Origin: Clostridiales bacterium 38_11
GTDB lineage: Bacteria > Bacillota > Clostridia > Tissierellales > Dethiosulfatibacteraceae
Reading direction: 5' to 3'
Length of the DNA: 41,278 nucleotides
Assembly: GCA_001509345.1 (NCBI GenBank)
Contig: LGGM01000004.1
Coordinates: 1 to 41,278, forward strand
The first letter of the stretch is position 1; each line of letters opens with the position of its first letter. Below, piece after piece: positions 10,274 through 19,110 of this stretch. The notes below the pieces were generated by a model, which did no database searches, was not told the DNA's origin, and was given only the letters and a program-made list of their open reading frames with translations. The position numbers and the translations under genes were made by a program.

Positions 10274-11127
10274 TTTATTCCTCTATTCAAACATGTCAGA
10301 TTTTTTATTTCTCTGTATTTAACATTTTCCAAAATAGCTTTAACCGCATTGACGTTTTTTTTGTCTTCCACAGACAAATCCAACTTATTATAGATTTTTA
10401 TCAATATTCTGTCTATGGTGTTGTAGTCCATACCCAACAAATACTCATCGGTAACTCCAGGAGCGATATCCGGACTAGGCGCTTTATTAAGTATTCGCGT
10501 AGGTATATCCAGTTCTCTGGCAAGATCAAACACTTCCGTTTTATACAAATGGAGAATAGGCTCAATATCTGATGACTCATCGCCCCACTTAACGTATAAG
10601 CCTAAGTCGTACTCTGTTTTGTTGGTTGTTCCAATGACAGCATACCTTCTCTTCTCTGCCTCAAAATAGAGATTGATCATTCTCATCCTGTTTTTTGCTC
10701 GATAGTAGGCTTGATTTTTTCGGTTTTCCATATCCCCGATGGATTTCAAATCAGCGATGTAAGGATTTTCCATGTTCTCCCACAATCCCTTGGTATATTT
10801 TTCTTTGTAATGTTCAGTCAATAAAAAAGTCGGTGGTTTGAGGGAATAGACTCCCATCGCTCTAAGCTGTTTAGTCAAATTTATAGTCTTATATTCTAAC
10901 CCAAGGCTCTCACAAACATAACGACTGTCTTCTGAGACTTTCTTGGAAGAATCTCTCTCAGGCATGGACAATCCAAGCACTTTTTTTTGACCTAGCGCTT
11001 CTATCAATAGCTTGGCAACTACCGTTGAATCCAACCCCCCGCTGATACCAATCACAGCACCATAAAATTCATAATCATGTAGCGTTTTTTTTATAAAATC
11101 AATTATCTTATCTTTTCTTTCAGACAT
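10270..11127 (-). CDS. nadE: NH3-dependent NAD+ synthase
   Basis: Adenylates and amidates nicotinate adenine dinucleotide to NAD+. The 285 residues lack a nitrilase/glutaminase domain, so ammonia is the expected nitrogen donor. It has the PP-loop ISGGLDSTVVAKLL at residues 28-41 and the substrate region TTNKTEYDLGLYVKWGDESSDIEPI. The ATG at 11127 follows CCGGAGG. It shares a divergent intergenic region (11128-11218) with the plus-strand YjiH-type gene and overlaps the DMT gene downstream. Confidence 0.95.
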   Translation of the reverse strand: MSERKDKIIDFIKKTLHDYEFYGAVIGISGGLDSTVVAKLLIEALGQKKVLGLSMPERDSSKKVSEDSRYVCESLGLEYKTINLTKQLRAMGVYSLKPPTFLLTEHYKEKYTKGLWENMENPYIADLKSIGDMENRKNQAYYRAKNRMRMINLYFEAEKRRYAVIGTTNKTEYDLGLYVKWGDESSDIEPILHLYKTEVFDLARELDIPTRILNKAPSPDIAPGVTDEYLLGMDYNTIDRILIKIYNKLDLSVEDKKNVNAVKAILENVKYREIKNLTCLNRGIK

Positions 11128-11161
11128 AAGCCCTCCGGTTATCTTAGACTGGATTTATTGT

Positions 11162-11190
11162 TTGATTAACTCAGCCTTATACTATATACT
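11162..11190 (+). promoter_or_regulatory. Promoter of the YjiH-type membrane gene
   Basis: TTGATT (11162-11167), a 17-bp spacer and TATACT (11185-11190) lie 28 bp upstream of the ATG at 11219. The complementary strand offers TATA-like elements for nadE in the same region. Confidence 0.65.
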
Positions 11191-11218
11191 ATTCTAAGAA
11201 TTCATTCAGGAGCAAACC

Positions 11219-12520
11219 ATGAGTAGACTTAGCGGTAAAGTAAAATTTTATATTTTTACAGGATTAGGTCTCTTTGTATTTATCATGAGACCACCTCATT
11301 CAAATGATAACATACTACTGATTATTATACACGCGGTACAGGAAATCTTCCAGAGCTATTACAGTCATATTACATTATTCTTTATGTTGTCAGTCTGTCT
11401 CCTGACATTTTATGTCAAATTATTCAAACCAAAGCATTTGGCCAAATACGAGTTTATCAAAAAAAATTTCAATGTCAAAGCATTACAGATACTATTTAGA
11501 TTTGCAGCTTTATTTTTTATTGTCAGCTATAAATTTTTTGACTTCAGCATCCTTTTAAAACTGAATGTTGCCAGTGCGGAAATCATAGAAATGACTGGTA
11601 GTATTATCATTTTTATTACCATTGCCAATTTCTTCTTACCGCTTCTTAGCGAGTATGGTTTGGCTGAGTTTCTGGAGGTCATGCTGGATAAAGTAATCAA
11701 GCCCATTTTTAGAGTGCCGGGTAACGCTATGGTAAATCTTGTCACATCTTTTTTTGTTGGATCGACCATGAGCATGTATCTGACAGGTATACAATATGAA
11801 AAGGGCATCTACTCCAAGCAAGAGGCTATGAGAATCATGACAACCCTTACGGTACCCTCTCTTTCTACAGGGCTATTATATTGGAGTGTCATAGGTGACA
11901 GTGCTTATTTCTTCAAATTTTACGGCCTGACTGTTCTTGTTTTTTTTACAATGGCCTTTATCATGGTGCGCATTCCACCCTTTGTCAACATGGATTCCAA
12001 AAAAGGTATCTCACTGGAGATTAATCATCAAGGTGATAATAAGCTTGACTATGCCATCAAAAAAGCTAGTGAGAGAGCATTTAAAACAAGGTATTCCGTC
12101 AAAAACAGCTTGCTCTCAGTCGCTAACATACTGCTGTCTTTCGTTCCATTTCTGATAACATTGGGAACATTATCAGTCCTGTTGATAGAATACACCAATA
12201 TTTTCGAAATCTTGTCTTATCCCTATGGGTTATATTTGAAGCTCTTTGGTTTTGTACAACCTTTTCTGCTATCTCAGACATTGATTCTCTACACAATAGA
12301 TCTGATCATGCCTTCGGTAATTCTTAGAAACATCTTACCTGCCAACACCCAGATCATAATGGCAGCAGTCACCATGAATCAATTGATCTACATTGCACCT
12401 ATGCTGATTATTATGTCGTTCCATGGCTTGACGACTAAAAAAGATTTTCTGATCATTTTCTTACAAAGGATAATTTTATCAGTTCCCATCACACTTTTCT
12501 GGAGCTGGATTATTCTTTAA
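11219..12520 (+). CDS. YjiH-family nucleoside-recognition (Gate domain) membrane protein
   Basis: A 433-residue polytopic protein with about ten hydrophobic segments. The Gate-type sequences are around residues 165-235 (VPGNAMVNLVTSFFVGSTMS and TTLTVPSLSTGLLYWSVIGD) and near residues 370-410 (LPANTQIIMAAVTMNQLIYI). This architecture is that of the YjiH family of putative transporters, whose substrate is unknown. The gene is monocistronic, preceded by CAGGAG and its own promoter. Downstream an imperfect palindrome (12530-12555) lacks a U-tract, so I do not call it a terminator. Confidence 0.8.
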   Translation: MSRLSGKVKFYIFTGLGLFVFIMRPPHSNDNILLIIIHAVQEIFQSYYSHITLFFMLSVCLLTFYVKLFKPKHLAKYEFIKKNFNVKALQILFRFAALFFIVSYKFFDFSILLKLNVASAEIIEMTGSIIIFITIANFFLPLLSEYGLAEFLEVMLDKVIKPIFRVPGNAMVNLVTSFFVGSTMSMYLTGIQYEKGIYSKQEAMRIMTTLTVPSLSTGLLYWSVIGDSAYFFKFYGLTVLVFFTMAFIMVRIPPFVNMDSKKGISLEINHQGDNKLDYAIKKASERAFKTRYSVKNSLLSVANILLSFVPFLITLGTLSVLLIEYTNIFEILSYPYGLYLKLFGFVQPFLLSQTLILYTIDLIMPSVILRNILPANTQIIMAAVTMNQLIYIAPMLIIMSFHGLTTKKDFLIIFLQRIILSVPITLFWSWIIL

Positions 12521-12593
12521 CAAACAAGATTCTCCAATAAAATATTATTAGAGAACCCTAAATATGAGTTGATTTTAAGCAGGATTTAGTTGA

Positions 12594-13790
12594 TTAGAAC
12601 ATAAGAAATGATAGCAATGTCTTTGATAAAATCGCTGGTATCGTCTCGAAAATCGCTTCATCCATGTCATAATTTGGATGATGGATTTCTTGCATGATAC
12701 CCTTCTCCTCATTTCTCGAGCCAATAAATATGTATGCGCCCGGCACATTTTGAAGGAAATAACTAAAATCTTCAGCTCCCATGGAAGGTTCATCAATATG
12801 AATTATTTTATCCTGTAAACCATATTCAATCAACGTATTCTCAATATTATCCACAACCTGTTCATCATTGATGGTAGGTGGATAATTTTTTATGTATTTC
12901 AATTCACATTTCGCACCGTAAACAGTCTCGACACTCTTGATGATATCAGTGAGTTTGGAAATGTAAATCGACTGGGTCTCTTTTGAAAAAGTTCTCACAC
13001 TTCCCAATAACCTTGCGGTCTGAGGAATGACATTATTGGTTTCACCTGCATTGAATGCACCAAAGCTGATAACGGAATTTTGGCTGGATGGGATGAAATA
13101 ATTCTTGATACCCTCTATTTCATTAATTATTTTGCTGCCAACAACTATGGGGTTAACCGTTTTATAAGGTATAGCACCATGTCCCCCTTTACCCTCAATG
13201 GTAATGTCAACTATGTCTGTACCTGCCATTATAGGACCTTTTCGAAGCCCTATCTTGCCGCTTTCTATAGACGGCCAGATATGACAACCCAGAATATAAT
13301 CGACATCAGGGTTTTTCAACACTCCGTCATTAATCATATTCAATGCGCCACCGGTCGTTTCCTCTGCCGGTTGAAAGATAAATTTGATGTTGCCTTTTAT
13401 GTCATTCTTGATGTCGACTAAAATATTCAGTATTCCTAAGGTGATTGTTACATGTCCGTCGTGCCCGCATGCGTGCATTTTTCCATCATGTCTTGAGGAG
13501 AAATCAAAGACATTTTCCTCATTCAAGGGAAGGGCATCCATATCCGCTCTATATGCAATCGTTTGTCCTTTATGTCCGCCATAAAGAGTTGCTACTATAC
13601 CATTTTCACCAACATTTTCATTTATCTCTACATCAAGCTTTCTGAGTTCTTTTAATATGTATTCTCGTGTTTTGGGCAAATCACTTCCCAATTCAGGGAT
13701 TTGATGCAAATCTCTTCGAATTCTGATCAAGTCTTCAACTATCCGCTCAGATGTTTTATCAATAGACTCTAAAAGTTTTTTATCAATCAT
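12594..13790 (-). CDS. M20 family metallo-amidohydrolase
   Basis: Member of the M20D group (amidohydrolase, hippuricase, N-acyl-amino-acid deacylase type), 398 residues. Metal-binding motifs are ACGHDGH near residue 107, PAEETTGGA near residue 143 and the C-terminal MGAEDFSYF. The lid domain carries GKGGHGAIPYKTVNPI. It probably releases an amino acid from an N-acyl or peptide substrate in the cytosol, with the exact substrate open. The ATG at 13790 follows AAGGAGAATCAG. It lies downstream of the recR terminator, so it likely has its own weak promoter. Confidence 0.92.
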   Translation of the reverse strand: MIDKKLLESIDKTSERIVEDLIRIRRDLHQIPELGSDLPKTREYILKELRKLDVEINENVGENGIVATLYGGHKGQTIAYRADMDALPLNEENVFDFSSRHDGKMHACGHDGHVTITLGILNILVDIKNDIKGNIKFIFQPAEETTGGALNMINDGVLKNPDVDYILGCHIWPSIESGKIGLRKGPIMAGTDIVDITIEGKGGHGAIPYKTVNPIVVGSKIINEIEGIKNYFIPSSQNSVISFGAFNAGETNNVIPQTARLLGSVRTFSKETQSIYISKLTDIIKSVETVYGAKCELKYIKNYPPTINDEQVVDNIENTLIEYGLQDKIIHIDEPSMGAEDFSYFLQNVPGAYIFIGSRNEEKGIMQEIHHPNYDMDEAIFETIPAILSKTLLSFLMF

Positions 13791-13813
13791 TCTGATTCTC
13801 CTTGAAAATTATT

Positions 13814-13837
13814 AAAGAGGGAGTATATTCCCTCTTT
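13814..13837 (-). terminator. Rho-independent terminator after recR
   Basis: AAAGAGGGA (13814-13822) and TCCCTCTTT (13829-13837) form a perfect 9-bp stem with a 6-nt loop immediately downstream of the recR stop. On the minus strand it continues into a T-rich stretch, ending the tRNA-ffs-dnaX-ybaB-recR transcript. Confidence 0.8.
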
Positions 13838-13839
13838 GA

Positions 13840-14436
13840 TTATATCTGAGTTCTACCTTCCAATGCCTTAACAAGTGTCACCTCGTCAGCATACTCTATA
13901 TCTCCACCAATAGGGATACCATGAGCCAATCGTGTGACGCGTATACCCATAGGGTTTACAAGCCTGGCAATATACATTGCTGTTGCTTCACCCTCTATGG
14001 TTGGATTGGTGGCTAGTATAACCTCTTTAACATCATTGTTCAGTCTTGTAATTAAACCTTTTATATTGATCTCATCAGGGCCTATCCCATCCATAGGTGA
14101 AATGGTGCCATGTAAAACGTGGTAATAGCCATGAAATTCTTTAATTCTTTCCATCGCTGCAACATCTCTCGAATCTTCGACAACGCAAATCACGGATTTA
14201 TCACGCTTGACATTGCCGCAAATTGCGCATGGATCTTTATCTGTCATATTGCCGCAGTTTGTACAAAATTTGATCAGTTTTTTAGCATCTACTATTGACT
14301 GAGCTAATTTGACAACCTGATCCCCTTTCATATCCAAAATGTGAAAAGCTAGCCTTTGTGCTGTTTTTCTACCGATTCCCGGTAGCTTTGACAATTCCTC
14401 AATTAAATGGTTTATAGGAGCGGCATACTGTTCCAT
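13840..14436 (-). CDS. recR: Recombination mediator RecR
   Basis: Ring-forming protein that works with RecO/RecF to load RecA at gaps. About 198 residues. The order is a helix-hairpin-helix ([17 protein letters not shown]), a four-cysteine zinc finger ([16 protein letters not shown]), a Toprim segment ([13 protein letters not shown]) and the C-terminal Walker-B-like region. A GTG at 14439 directly precedes the ATG at 14436; spacing from GGAG favours the ATG. It completes the conserved dnaX-ybaB-recR cluster. Confidence 0.97.
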   Translation of the reverse strand: MEQYAAPINHLIEELSKLPGIGRKTAQRLAFHILDMKGDQVVKLAQSIVDAKKLIKFCTNCGNMTDKDPCAICGNVKRDKSVICVVEDSRDVAAMERIKEFHGYYHVLHGTISPMDGIGPDEINIKGLITRLNNDVKEVILATNPTIEGEATAMYIARLVNPMGIRVTRLAHGIPIGGDIEYADEVTLVKALEGRTQI

Positions 14437-14450
14437 CACATCAACTCCAT

Positions 14451-14798
14451 TTAAAACATTCCTGGAATATTCAGGCCCCCTGTAACCTTGGACATTTCTT
14501 TTTCCATCATATCCTCAGCCTTCTTGGATGCTTCCATTACAGCCGCAACAATTAGGTCTTGGAGCATTTCGACATCTTCAGGGTCAACAACTTCCGGATT
14601 GATCTGAATTCTAAGCAATTCTCTTTTTCCATTAACAACCGCAGCGACTGCACCGCCTCCAGCCGTTGCTTCAACTTCTTTCTCTTCTAGTTCTTTTTGC
14701 ACCTCAGCCATTTGCTGTTGCATCTTCTGAACCTGCTTCATCATATTGTTCATGTTTCCACCTGGCATTCCACTAGGCATTCTTTTTCCCTTTGACAT
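14451..14798 (-). CDS. YbaB/EbfC nucleoid-associated protein
   Basis: Small DNA-binding dimer, 115 residues. The N-terminus is glycine- and methionine-rich ([15 protein letters not shown]), followed by a long charged helix and the family core [23 protein letters not shown] in part. The C-terminal helix ends GGLNIPGMF. The ATG at 14798 follows TAGGAGGAAATT. It lies between dnaX and recR, as in most Firmicutes, and is co-transcribed. Confidence 0.95.
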   Translation of the reverse strand: MSKGKRMPSGMPGGNMNNMMKQVQKMQQQMAEVQKELEEKEVEATAGGGAVAAVVNGKRELLRIQINPEVVDPEDVEMLQDLIVAAVMEASKKAEDMMEKEMSKVTGGLNIPGMF

Positions 14799-14807
14799 AA
14801 TTTCCTC

Positions 14808-16385
14808 CTATTCGATTATTTCAACTTTGTCTTTACCAAACAGTTCAAAAGTTTTTTGATTTAATTTTTCTTTCAATTTCTGCTCGGATATCTTCGATGA
14901 TGAATCTTCATCACTAGTATCAATTACAAACTTTACAGTGCAATTTTTTTTGAGAATGCTGCTGACGATGCGTTGCAGTAGCTCTATATTTTCTTTATTG
15001 TTTGCTCTCTTAAAATGGAAACTGAATTTCCCGCCAAATCTGATAGTGACCACATCACCTTCCACATTAGAAGGTTCAGCCTCTTTCAGCACCGCATTGA
15101 AAGTTACTTTCTCTTGTTTTATAACGGCCAGAATATTTTCCCATTGATCTTTGATCAGCTTTAATTCTGAGTTTGTGAGATTATCTGGTTTTTTGACGGT
15201 GATTGGCTTGATAGTTGCTTCATTATCATTTTTTTGTTTTTTGTGAATCATTTCTGTTGGTGATTCTTGGTTTAAATATGCCTCAGTCTTCAATTTTTGA
15301 CCGCTACTCAACAGCCTGATTACCCTGGTTTCAAGAAGGATTCTGTCGTTAACCGCTTTCTTGCATAGTGACAGTGTTTCAGACAAATCCTCTATAAACA
15401 TTATATTATCTTGTATGGATAAGGTTTCACTCTGAATCTCCAATTGTCGTACAGCATCTTCGCCAAGTCTGATAAACTTTTGGCTATCTTCTACAGATTT
15501 GACAATCAGAAGGTTTCTAAGATGGGCAATCAGGTCTTCCAGAAAAGTTGAGATTTCTTTCCCTTCTGCCAATATTTCATCTAAAAGCATCAGTGTGTCC
15601 CGTATATCTCCCTGAATCAATGAATCTGTAAATTCCAATATGGTTTTATAGTTGACGGTACCAAGAAGCATTGTGACATCTTTATAAGTTATCATTTCAT
15701 TGTTATAGGTTAGGCATCTGTCCAATAAACTCTGAGCATCCCTCATGGCTCCTTCAGCGCTGTTAGCTATCATTCTGAGAGCCTCGTCTTCACTCTTCAC
15801 GCCTAAATCGTTTAAAATATCTTTAAGATTTTTGATGATGTCATCAACCCCAATCCTTCTCAGATCAAATCTCTGACACCTAGATAAGATGGTTGCCGGG
15901 ATTTTCTGAGGCTCAGTGGTTGCCAATAAGAAAATAAGATGTGCAGGTGGCTCTTCAAGTGTCTTTAATAGCGCATTGAAAGCCCCCTTAGAAAGCATGT
16001 GAACCTCATCTATTATATAGACCTTGAATTTGCTTTGAGAAGGCAGAAATTTGACTTTTTCTCTCAAATCTCTAATGTCTTCCACACCATTGTTGGAAGC
16101 AGCATCCATTTCAATAACATCCATGTTGCGCTCGGAAAGGATACTCAAACAAGTATCGCAAGTATTGCATGGATTACCATCAGTATTATTGGTGCAATTG
16201 ATGGCCCTTGCAAATATCTTTGCTGTTGAAGTCTTACCTGTACCTCTGATTCCTGAAAAAAGATAAGCGTGGGCAGTTGATTTTCTCATGATCTGATTTT
16301 TGATTGTTTCTGTAATATGTTGTTGCCCAATCACTTCATCAAATGTTTTCGGTCTGTATTGTCTGTAAATTGCCTGATGTGACAT
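14808..16385 (-). CDS. dnaX: DNA polymerase III subunit gamma/tau
   Basis: AAA+ motor of the clamp loader, 525 residues. It opens with YRQYRPKTFDEVIGQ and has the P-loop SGIRGTGKTSTAK near residue 45. The zinc cysteine set spans CTNNTDGNPCNTCDTC, followed by Walker B DEVHMLS and the sensor SRCQRFDLRR. The C-terminal part (residues 370-525) is the tau region, shorter than in E. coli. No obvious slippery-A frameshift site is needed to explain the ORF. It follows the SRP RNA and its terminator by about 85 bp. Confidence 0.97.
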   Translation of the reverse strand: MSHQAIYRQYRPKTFDEVIGQQHITETIKNQIMRKSTAHAYLFSGIRGTGKTSTAKIFARAINCTNNTDGNPCNTCDTCLSILSERNMDVIEMDAASNNGVEDIRDLREKVKFLPSQSKFKVYIIDEVHMLSKGAFNALLKTLEEPPAHLIFLLATTEPQKIPATILSRCQRFDLRRIGVDDIIKNLKDILNDLGVKSEDEALRMIANSAEGAMRDAQSLLDRCLTYNNEMITYKDVTMLLGTVNYKTILEFTDSLIQGDIRDTLMLLDEILAEGKEISTFLEDLIAHLRNLLIVKSVEDSQKFIRLGEDAVRQLEIQSETLSIQDNIMFIEDLSETLSLCKKAVNDRILLETRVIRLLSSGQKLKTEAYLNQESPTEMIHKKQKNDNEATIKPITVKKPDNLTNSELKLIKDQWENILAVIKQEKVTFNAVLKEAEPSNVEGDVVTIRFGGKFSFHFKRANNKENIELLQRIVSSILKKNCTVKFVIDTSDEDSSSKISEQKLKEKLNQKTFELFGKDKVEIIE

Positions 16386-16468
16386 AGAAACACCGCCTAG
16401 TATAGAGTCTACATCATTATATCAAACTTTCCGCTTTATTCAAATATTATCTTTACTTGCCTAAAAAG

Positions 16469-16504
16469 AAAAAACACACGTATCTTATGACACATGTGTT
16501 TTTT
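16469..16504 (-). terminator. Terminator after the SRP RNA
   Basis: On the minus strand an A6-CACATGT / ACGTGTG-T6 stem of about 13 bp directly follows the SRP RNA. Transcription into dnaX must come from read-through or a promoter in the remaining 80 bp. Confidence 0.8.
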
Positions 16505-16505
16505 C

Positions 16506-16778
16506 AAGCCGTGCACCTAAATTCGAAATTCTCTAACCGGCGTTACCCAAGTAGTTGACTCAAACCCGGATTGTCTGCGGCACATGAAAAAATCCGTTTA
16601 CCGCTGCTTCCTTCCAGACCTGACGGGGTTCACAGCATTTCATTGCGCAGGACCAAATTCTCAACATCACTTGCTCAAGACAGGCCCGACCGGAGTTATT
16701 CCTCATAAAAGGAATTCAACCCTGCTATAGCGGATTGCAGGCTACAAGGTACCGCTAGCACCCCATCTAGCACGGCTC
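16506..16778 (-). ncRNA. ffs: Signal recognition particle RNA, large Gram-positive type
   Basis: About 270 nt. The ends pair (AGCCGTGC at 16777-16770 with GCACGGCT at 16514-16507), as expected for the Alu-domain closing helix. The S domain has the diagnostic helix 8 tetraloop/bulge region GTCAGGTCTGGAAGGAAGCA, the Ffh-binding site. The length indicates the long SRP RNA of Bacillus and Clostridia, which has an Alu domain. It lies between tRNA-Ser and dnaX. End positions are inferred from pairing and may be off by a few bases. Confidence 0.93.
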
Positions 16779-16780
16779 GA

Positions 16781-16870
16781 TGGCGGAAAAGAAGGGATTC
16801 GAACCCTTGAGGCAGTTTCCCGCCCACACGCTTTCCAGGCGTGCACCTTCAACCACTCGGTCACCTTTCC
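16781..16870 (-). tRNA. tRNA-Ser (GGA anticodon)
   Basis: A 90-nt class II tRNA with acceptor GGAAAGG pairing CTTTTCC, anticodon stem CACGC/GCGTG around loop CTGGAAA (anticodon GGA), a long variable arm, a TTCGAAT T-loop and an encoded CCA. It reads UCC/UCU serine codons. Only about two bases separate its CCA from the SRP RNA. Confidence 0.96.
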
Positions 16871-16893
16871 ATCATAATTTTGATAGCTTAAAT

Positions 16894-16922
16894 ATTATAC
16901 ATAAAATGATTAAGCATGTCAA
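16894..16922 (-). promoter_or_regulatory. Perfect-consensus promoter of tRNA-Ser-ffs
   Basis: On the minus strand TTGACA (16917-16922), exactly 17 bp, then TATAAT (16894-16899), 24 bp before the tRNA. Both boxes match the sigma-A consensus fully, as expected for a strongly expressed stable RNA unit. Confidence 0.9.
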
Positions 16923-16986
16923 TTTAAACTGAGCTTTGAAATCGACCTACAGGATTGTCTTTATCGAGGCATTATTTTTTGTGTGG

Positions 16987-18009
16987 CTATTGTTTACCCG
17001 CCAGCTTACAGACATCGTTCCAGATTCCCGGGTCAACAGGAATGCCTTTCTCTATATTTTCTTTTCTTCTTTTAACTTGTCTTTCTCCTGGATAAACAAT
17101 TGGTTGATCTGGATTGATCGGAGTTGCATTGTGAATCGCAGCGATACTTCTGTTGGCAATATCTTCAACCTCTTCATGGGTTGAAAACATCTCCGGATTT
17201 ATTGCGATAAAAATCTGACTGCTTCCTGCTGAACTCATTTTGCCTTTTACCTCTTCATCTAAAGCCGGTGTATTGAGACCATTGGCCAATACCGCACCTA
17301 TTATATCCAACGCCAACGCCAAACCTGAACCTTTCCAAAAACCAATTGGAAGTGCTCTTCTGGTTTCTTCTATCTCGGCAGGGATGACTGTCAATTCTCC
17401 TTTTTTATTGTATCCACCTGGAAAGGGTAGCGTTTCTCCTGCCAGGCGTGTCGTTTGAAGTTTGCCATATGAGTATTGGGATAAGGCCATATCAAGTACG
17501 AGGGCACCCTCATCTCTGGGCACAGAAAAACAAACAGGATTCAATCCTACACAAGGTTCAATCGATCCCCATGCCGTCACGGCTGACTCAGTATTGCTCC
17601 AACACATGCCTATCATACCACGATTCGCTATTTCCCATGCGTAGGTTCCACCACGCATCCAATGAGATGTGTTTCTGACCGACACTAATCCCACACCATG
17701 AATTTTAGCTAACTCCACCGCTCTTCGAGATGCATTCATGGCATTGATGACACCTATGCCTCTATTGCCATCATAATTTTCCGCAACACCAAAACCCTTC
17801 CTCAATTCAAGCTGTCCATTTAGATTTACCCATCCATTCTTGACCGCCCTTATAAAAACAGGGATGCGATTCAAACCATGTGAGTAAATCCCGTCAAGAG
17901 CTGTTGAGCTATGAATCTGTGCCACCAGATCAGCCTGTTCCAAAGATAATCCGGCATTTAACAATGCTTGCTCAATGGTTTCTTTGAGCTCATTATGATT
18001 AATTCTCAT
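16987..18009 (-). CDS. Ldh/YiaK-family NAD(P)-dependent 2-oxoacid reductase
   Basis: Member of the malate/L-lactate/sulfolactate dehydrogenase-like (Ldh_2) family, 340 residues. It resembles E. coli YiaK/DlgD (2,3-diketo-L-gulonate reductase) most in remembered motifs: GIYSHGLNRIP with the catalytic His, NTSHWMRGGTYAW, TTRLAGETLPF and the C-terminal LPIGFWKGSGLALALDII. It should interconvert a 2-oxoacid and a 2-hydroxyacid in the cytosol. The ATG at 18009 follows AGAGGAGG. It is the last gene of the sigma-54 cluster, behind a hairpin, so it may be expressed at a lower level or separately. The substrate is unknown. Confidence 0.85.
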   Translation of the reverse strand: MRINHNELKETIEQALLNAGLSLEQADLVAQIHSSTALDGIYSHGLNRIPVFIRAVKNGWVNLNGQLELRKGFGVAENYDGNRGIGVINAMNASRRAVELAKIHGVGLVSVRNTSHWMRGGTYAWEIANRGMIGMCWSNTESAVTAWGSIEPCVGLNPVCFSVPRDEGALVLDMALSQYSYGKLQTTRLAGETLPFPGGYNKKGELTVIPAEIEETRRALPIGFWKGSGLALALDIIGAVLANGLNTPALDEEVKGKMSSAGSSQIFIAINPEMFSTHEEVEDIANRSIAAIHNATPINPDQPIVYPGERQVKRRKENIEKGIPVDPGIWNDVCKLAGKQ

Positions 18010-18062
18010 GTTTCATCCTCCTCTGTAAATAAACAATCTCATTGACAAATCAAACCGCAAGC

Positions 18063-18086
18063 AAAAACCCCCGTATACTGGGTTTT
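18063..18086 (-). terminator. Hairpin terminator between NicX-like paralogue A and the YiaK-like gene
   Basis: On the minus strand AAAACCC-(AGTATACGG)-GGGTTTTT gives a stem followed by a short T-run. It may partly end the transcript before the reductase gene. Confidence 0.55.
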
Positions 18087-18107
18087 CTGTTTATCAGAAT
18101 TTCATTA

Positions 18108-19085
18108 TCAAGGTAGCTTTATCTGGTATACACCATCTTTTATAATACATACATCATCAAAATATACTGAGACGTCTAAAAAAACAAAATCTATATGGAA
18201 TGAGCTGGCACTTTTCCCGTTCAAACTACGATTATCTCCTATAGCAATGTGTGCTGTTCCCATTCTCTTACCAACCTCTCTGGTATTGGGAACAATTCTG
18301 CAGGCTGGGTTTGTACCTAAAGCAAATTGTGATGCTGCATTATAGCCGGCATCGTCTTTGCTCATCAACAGATTTTTTAATGCTGTGGCTTGTCTACCTC
18401 CATTAATCTTCAGAATTCTTCCTTTTTTTATCTCAATTTTCAAGGGCTCCGTAATTAGACCTAATTCATCTGCAATATAGGGTGAAACCACAACCCCCTC
18501 GGTTCTTCCTTCCAAGGGTGCCAGGGTAGCTTCTCCATCAGGTAAGCCAGATAACATTCCAGGTTTTGTCACGAATCCTGTTTGTGCAATCGCACTTCTT
18601 CCTTCAGTCCACATAGTCAAATCTGTTCCTGCCGGAGTAGTTAATCTGATTATTTTAGTTTTTGTTAATAGGTCTGCCAGATATTCACTTACTTCTCTTA
18701 CTTTATTATAATCTGCATTAACACCACCATTGAACATCATATCTTCACTAAAGTTTCTCATGTTGGCTATTCTTGCACCCATTTTCATAGCCTGTCTAGT
18801 TGCGTTAGTATGTGTTATGCTTTGGGTCGATTGATTGATGACAACATCTGCTGCAGCCATAGCTGCAGCAACGGGAGCAGGTGGTTCCTCTCCGCCTATG
18901 CTCTGCGGTTCCATTATAATAACCATTACCCTGCCACCAGCTGAGACAGCACTGTAGGCAATCGCTTCTGTGATAGAGCTTGGTCTGGCTGTATCTGTCA
19001 CAATCAATACCGATTCATCTTTTTTCAATTCTAGCACTTGATTAATCAACATGTTTGCGGCAAAAGCCATCCGTGATAATTTCAT
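18108..19085 (-). CDS. NicX / M29 aminopeptidase-like metalloenzyme, paralogue A
   Basis: About 325 residues, in the family holding 2,5-dihydroxypyridine dioxygenase NicX and distantly the M29 (AmpS/AmpT) aminopeptidases. Candidate metal ligands are in GLPDGEATLAP (Glu185), GTAHIAIGDN (His279) and FHIDF (His297, Asp299). The position aligned with the second M29 glutamate is Gln253 (SQFALGTNP). An upstream in-frame TTG is rejected because AGGAGG overlaps it; the ATG at 19085 is the start. It is about 50% similar by eye to paralogue B in the same operon. The reaction is unknown; a hydrolase of an amide or ring fits an anaerobe better than a dioxygenase. Confidence 0.75.
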   Translation of the reverse strand: MKLSRMAFAANMLINQVLELKKDESVLIVTDTARPSSITEAIAYSAVSAGGRVMVIIMEPQSIGGEEPPAPVAAAMAAADVVINQSTQSITHTNATRQAMKMGARIANMRNFSEDMMFNGGVNADYNKVREVSEYLADLLTKTKIIRLTTPAGTDLTMWTEGRSAIAQTGFVTKPGMLSGLPDGEATLAPLEGRTEGVVVSPYIADELGLITEPLKIEIKKGRILKINGGRQATALKNLLMSKDDAGYNAASQFALGTNPACRIVPNTREVGKRMGTAHIAIGDNRSLNGKSASSFHIDFVFLDVSVYFDDVCIIKDGVYQIKLP

Positions 19086-19110
19086 ATTATTTTCCTCCAA
19101 CTGACCTTAA

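Noticed and set aside
12530-12555. Imperfect palindrome after the YjiH-type gene
   Set aside because: It has one mismatch and no T-run on the plus strand. It is too weak to call a terminator.
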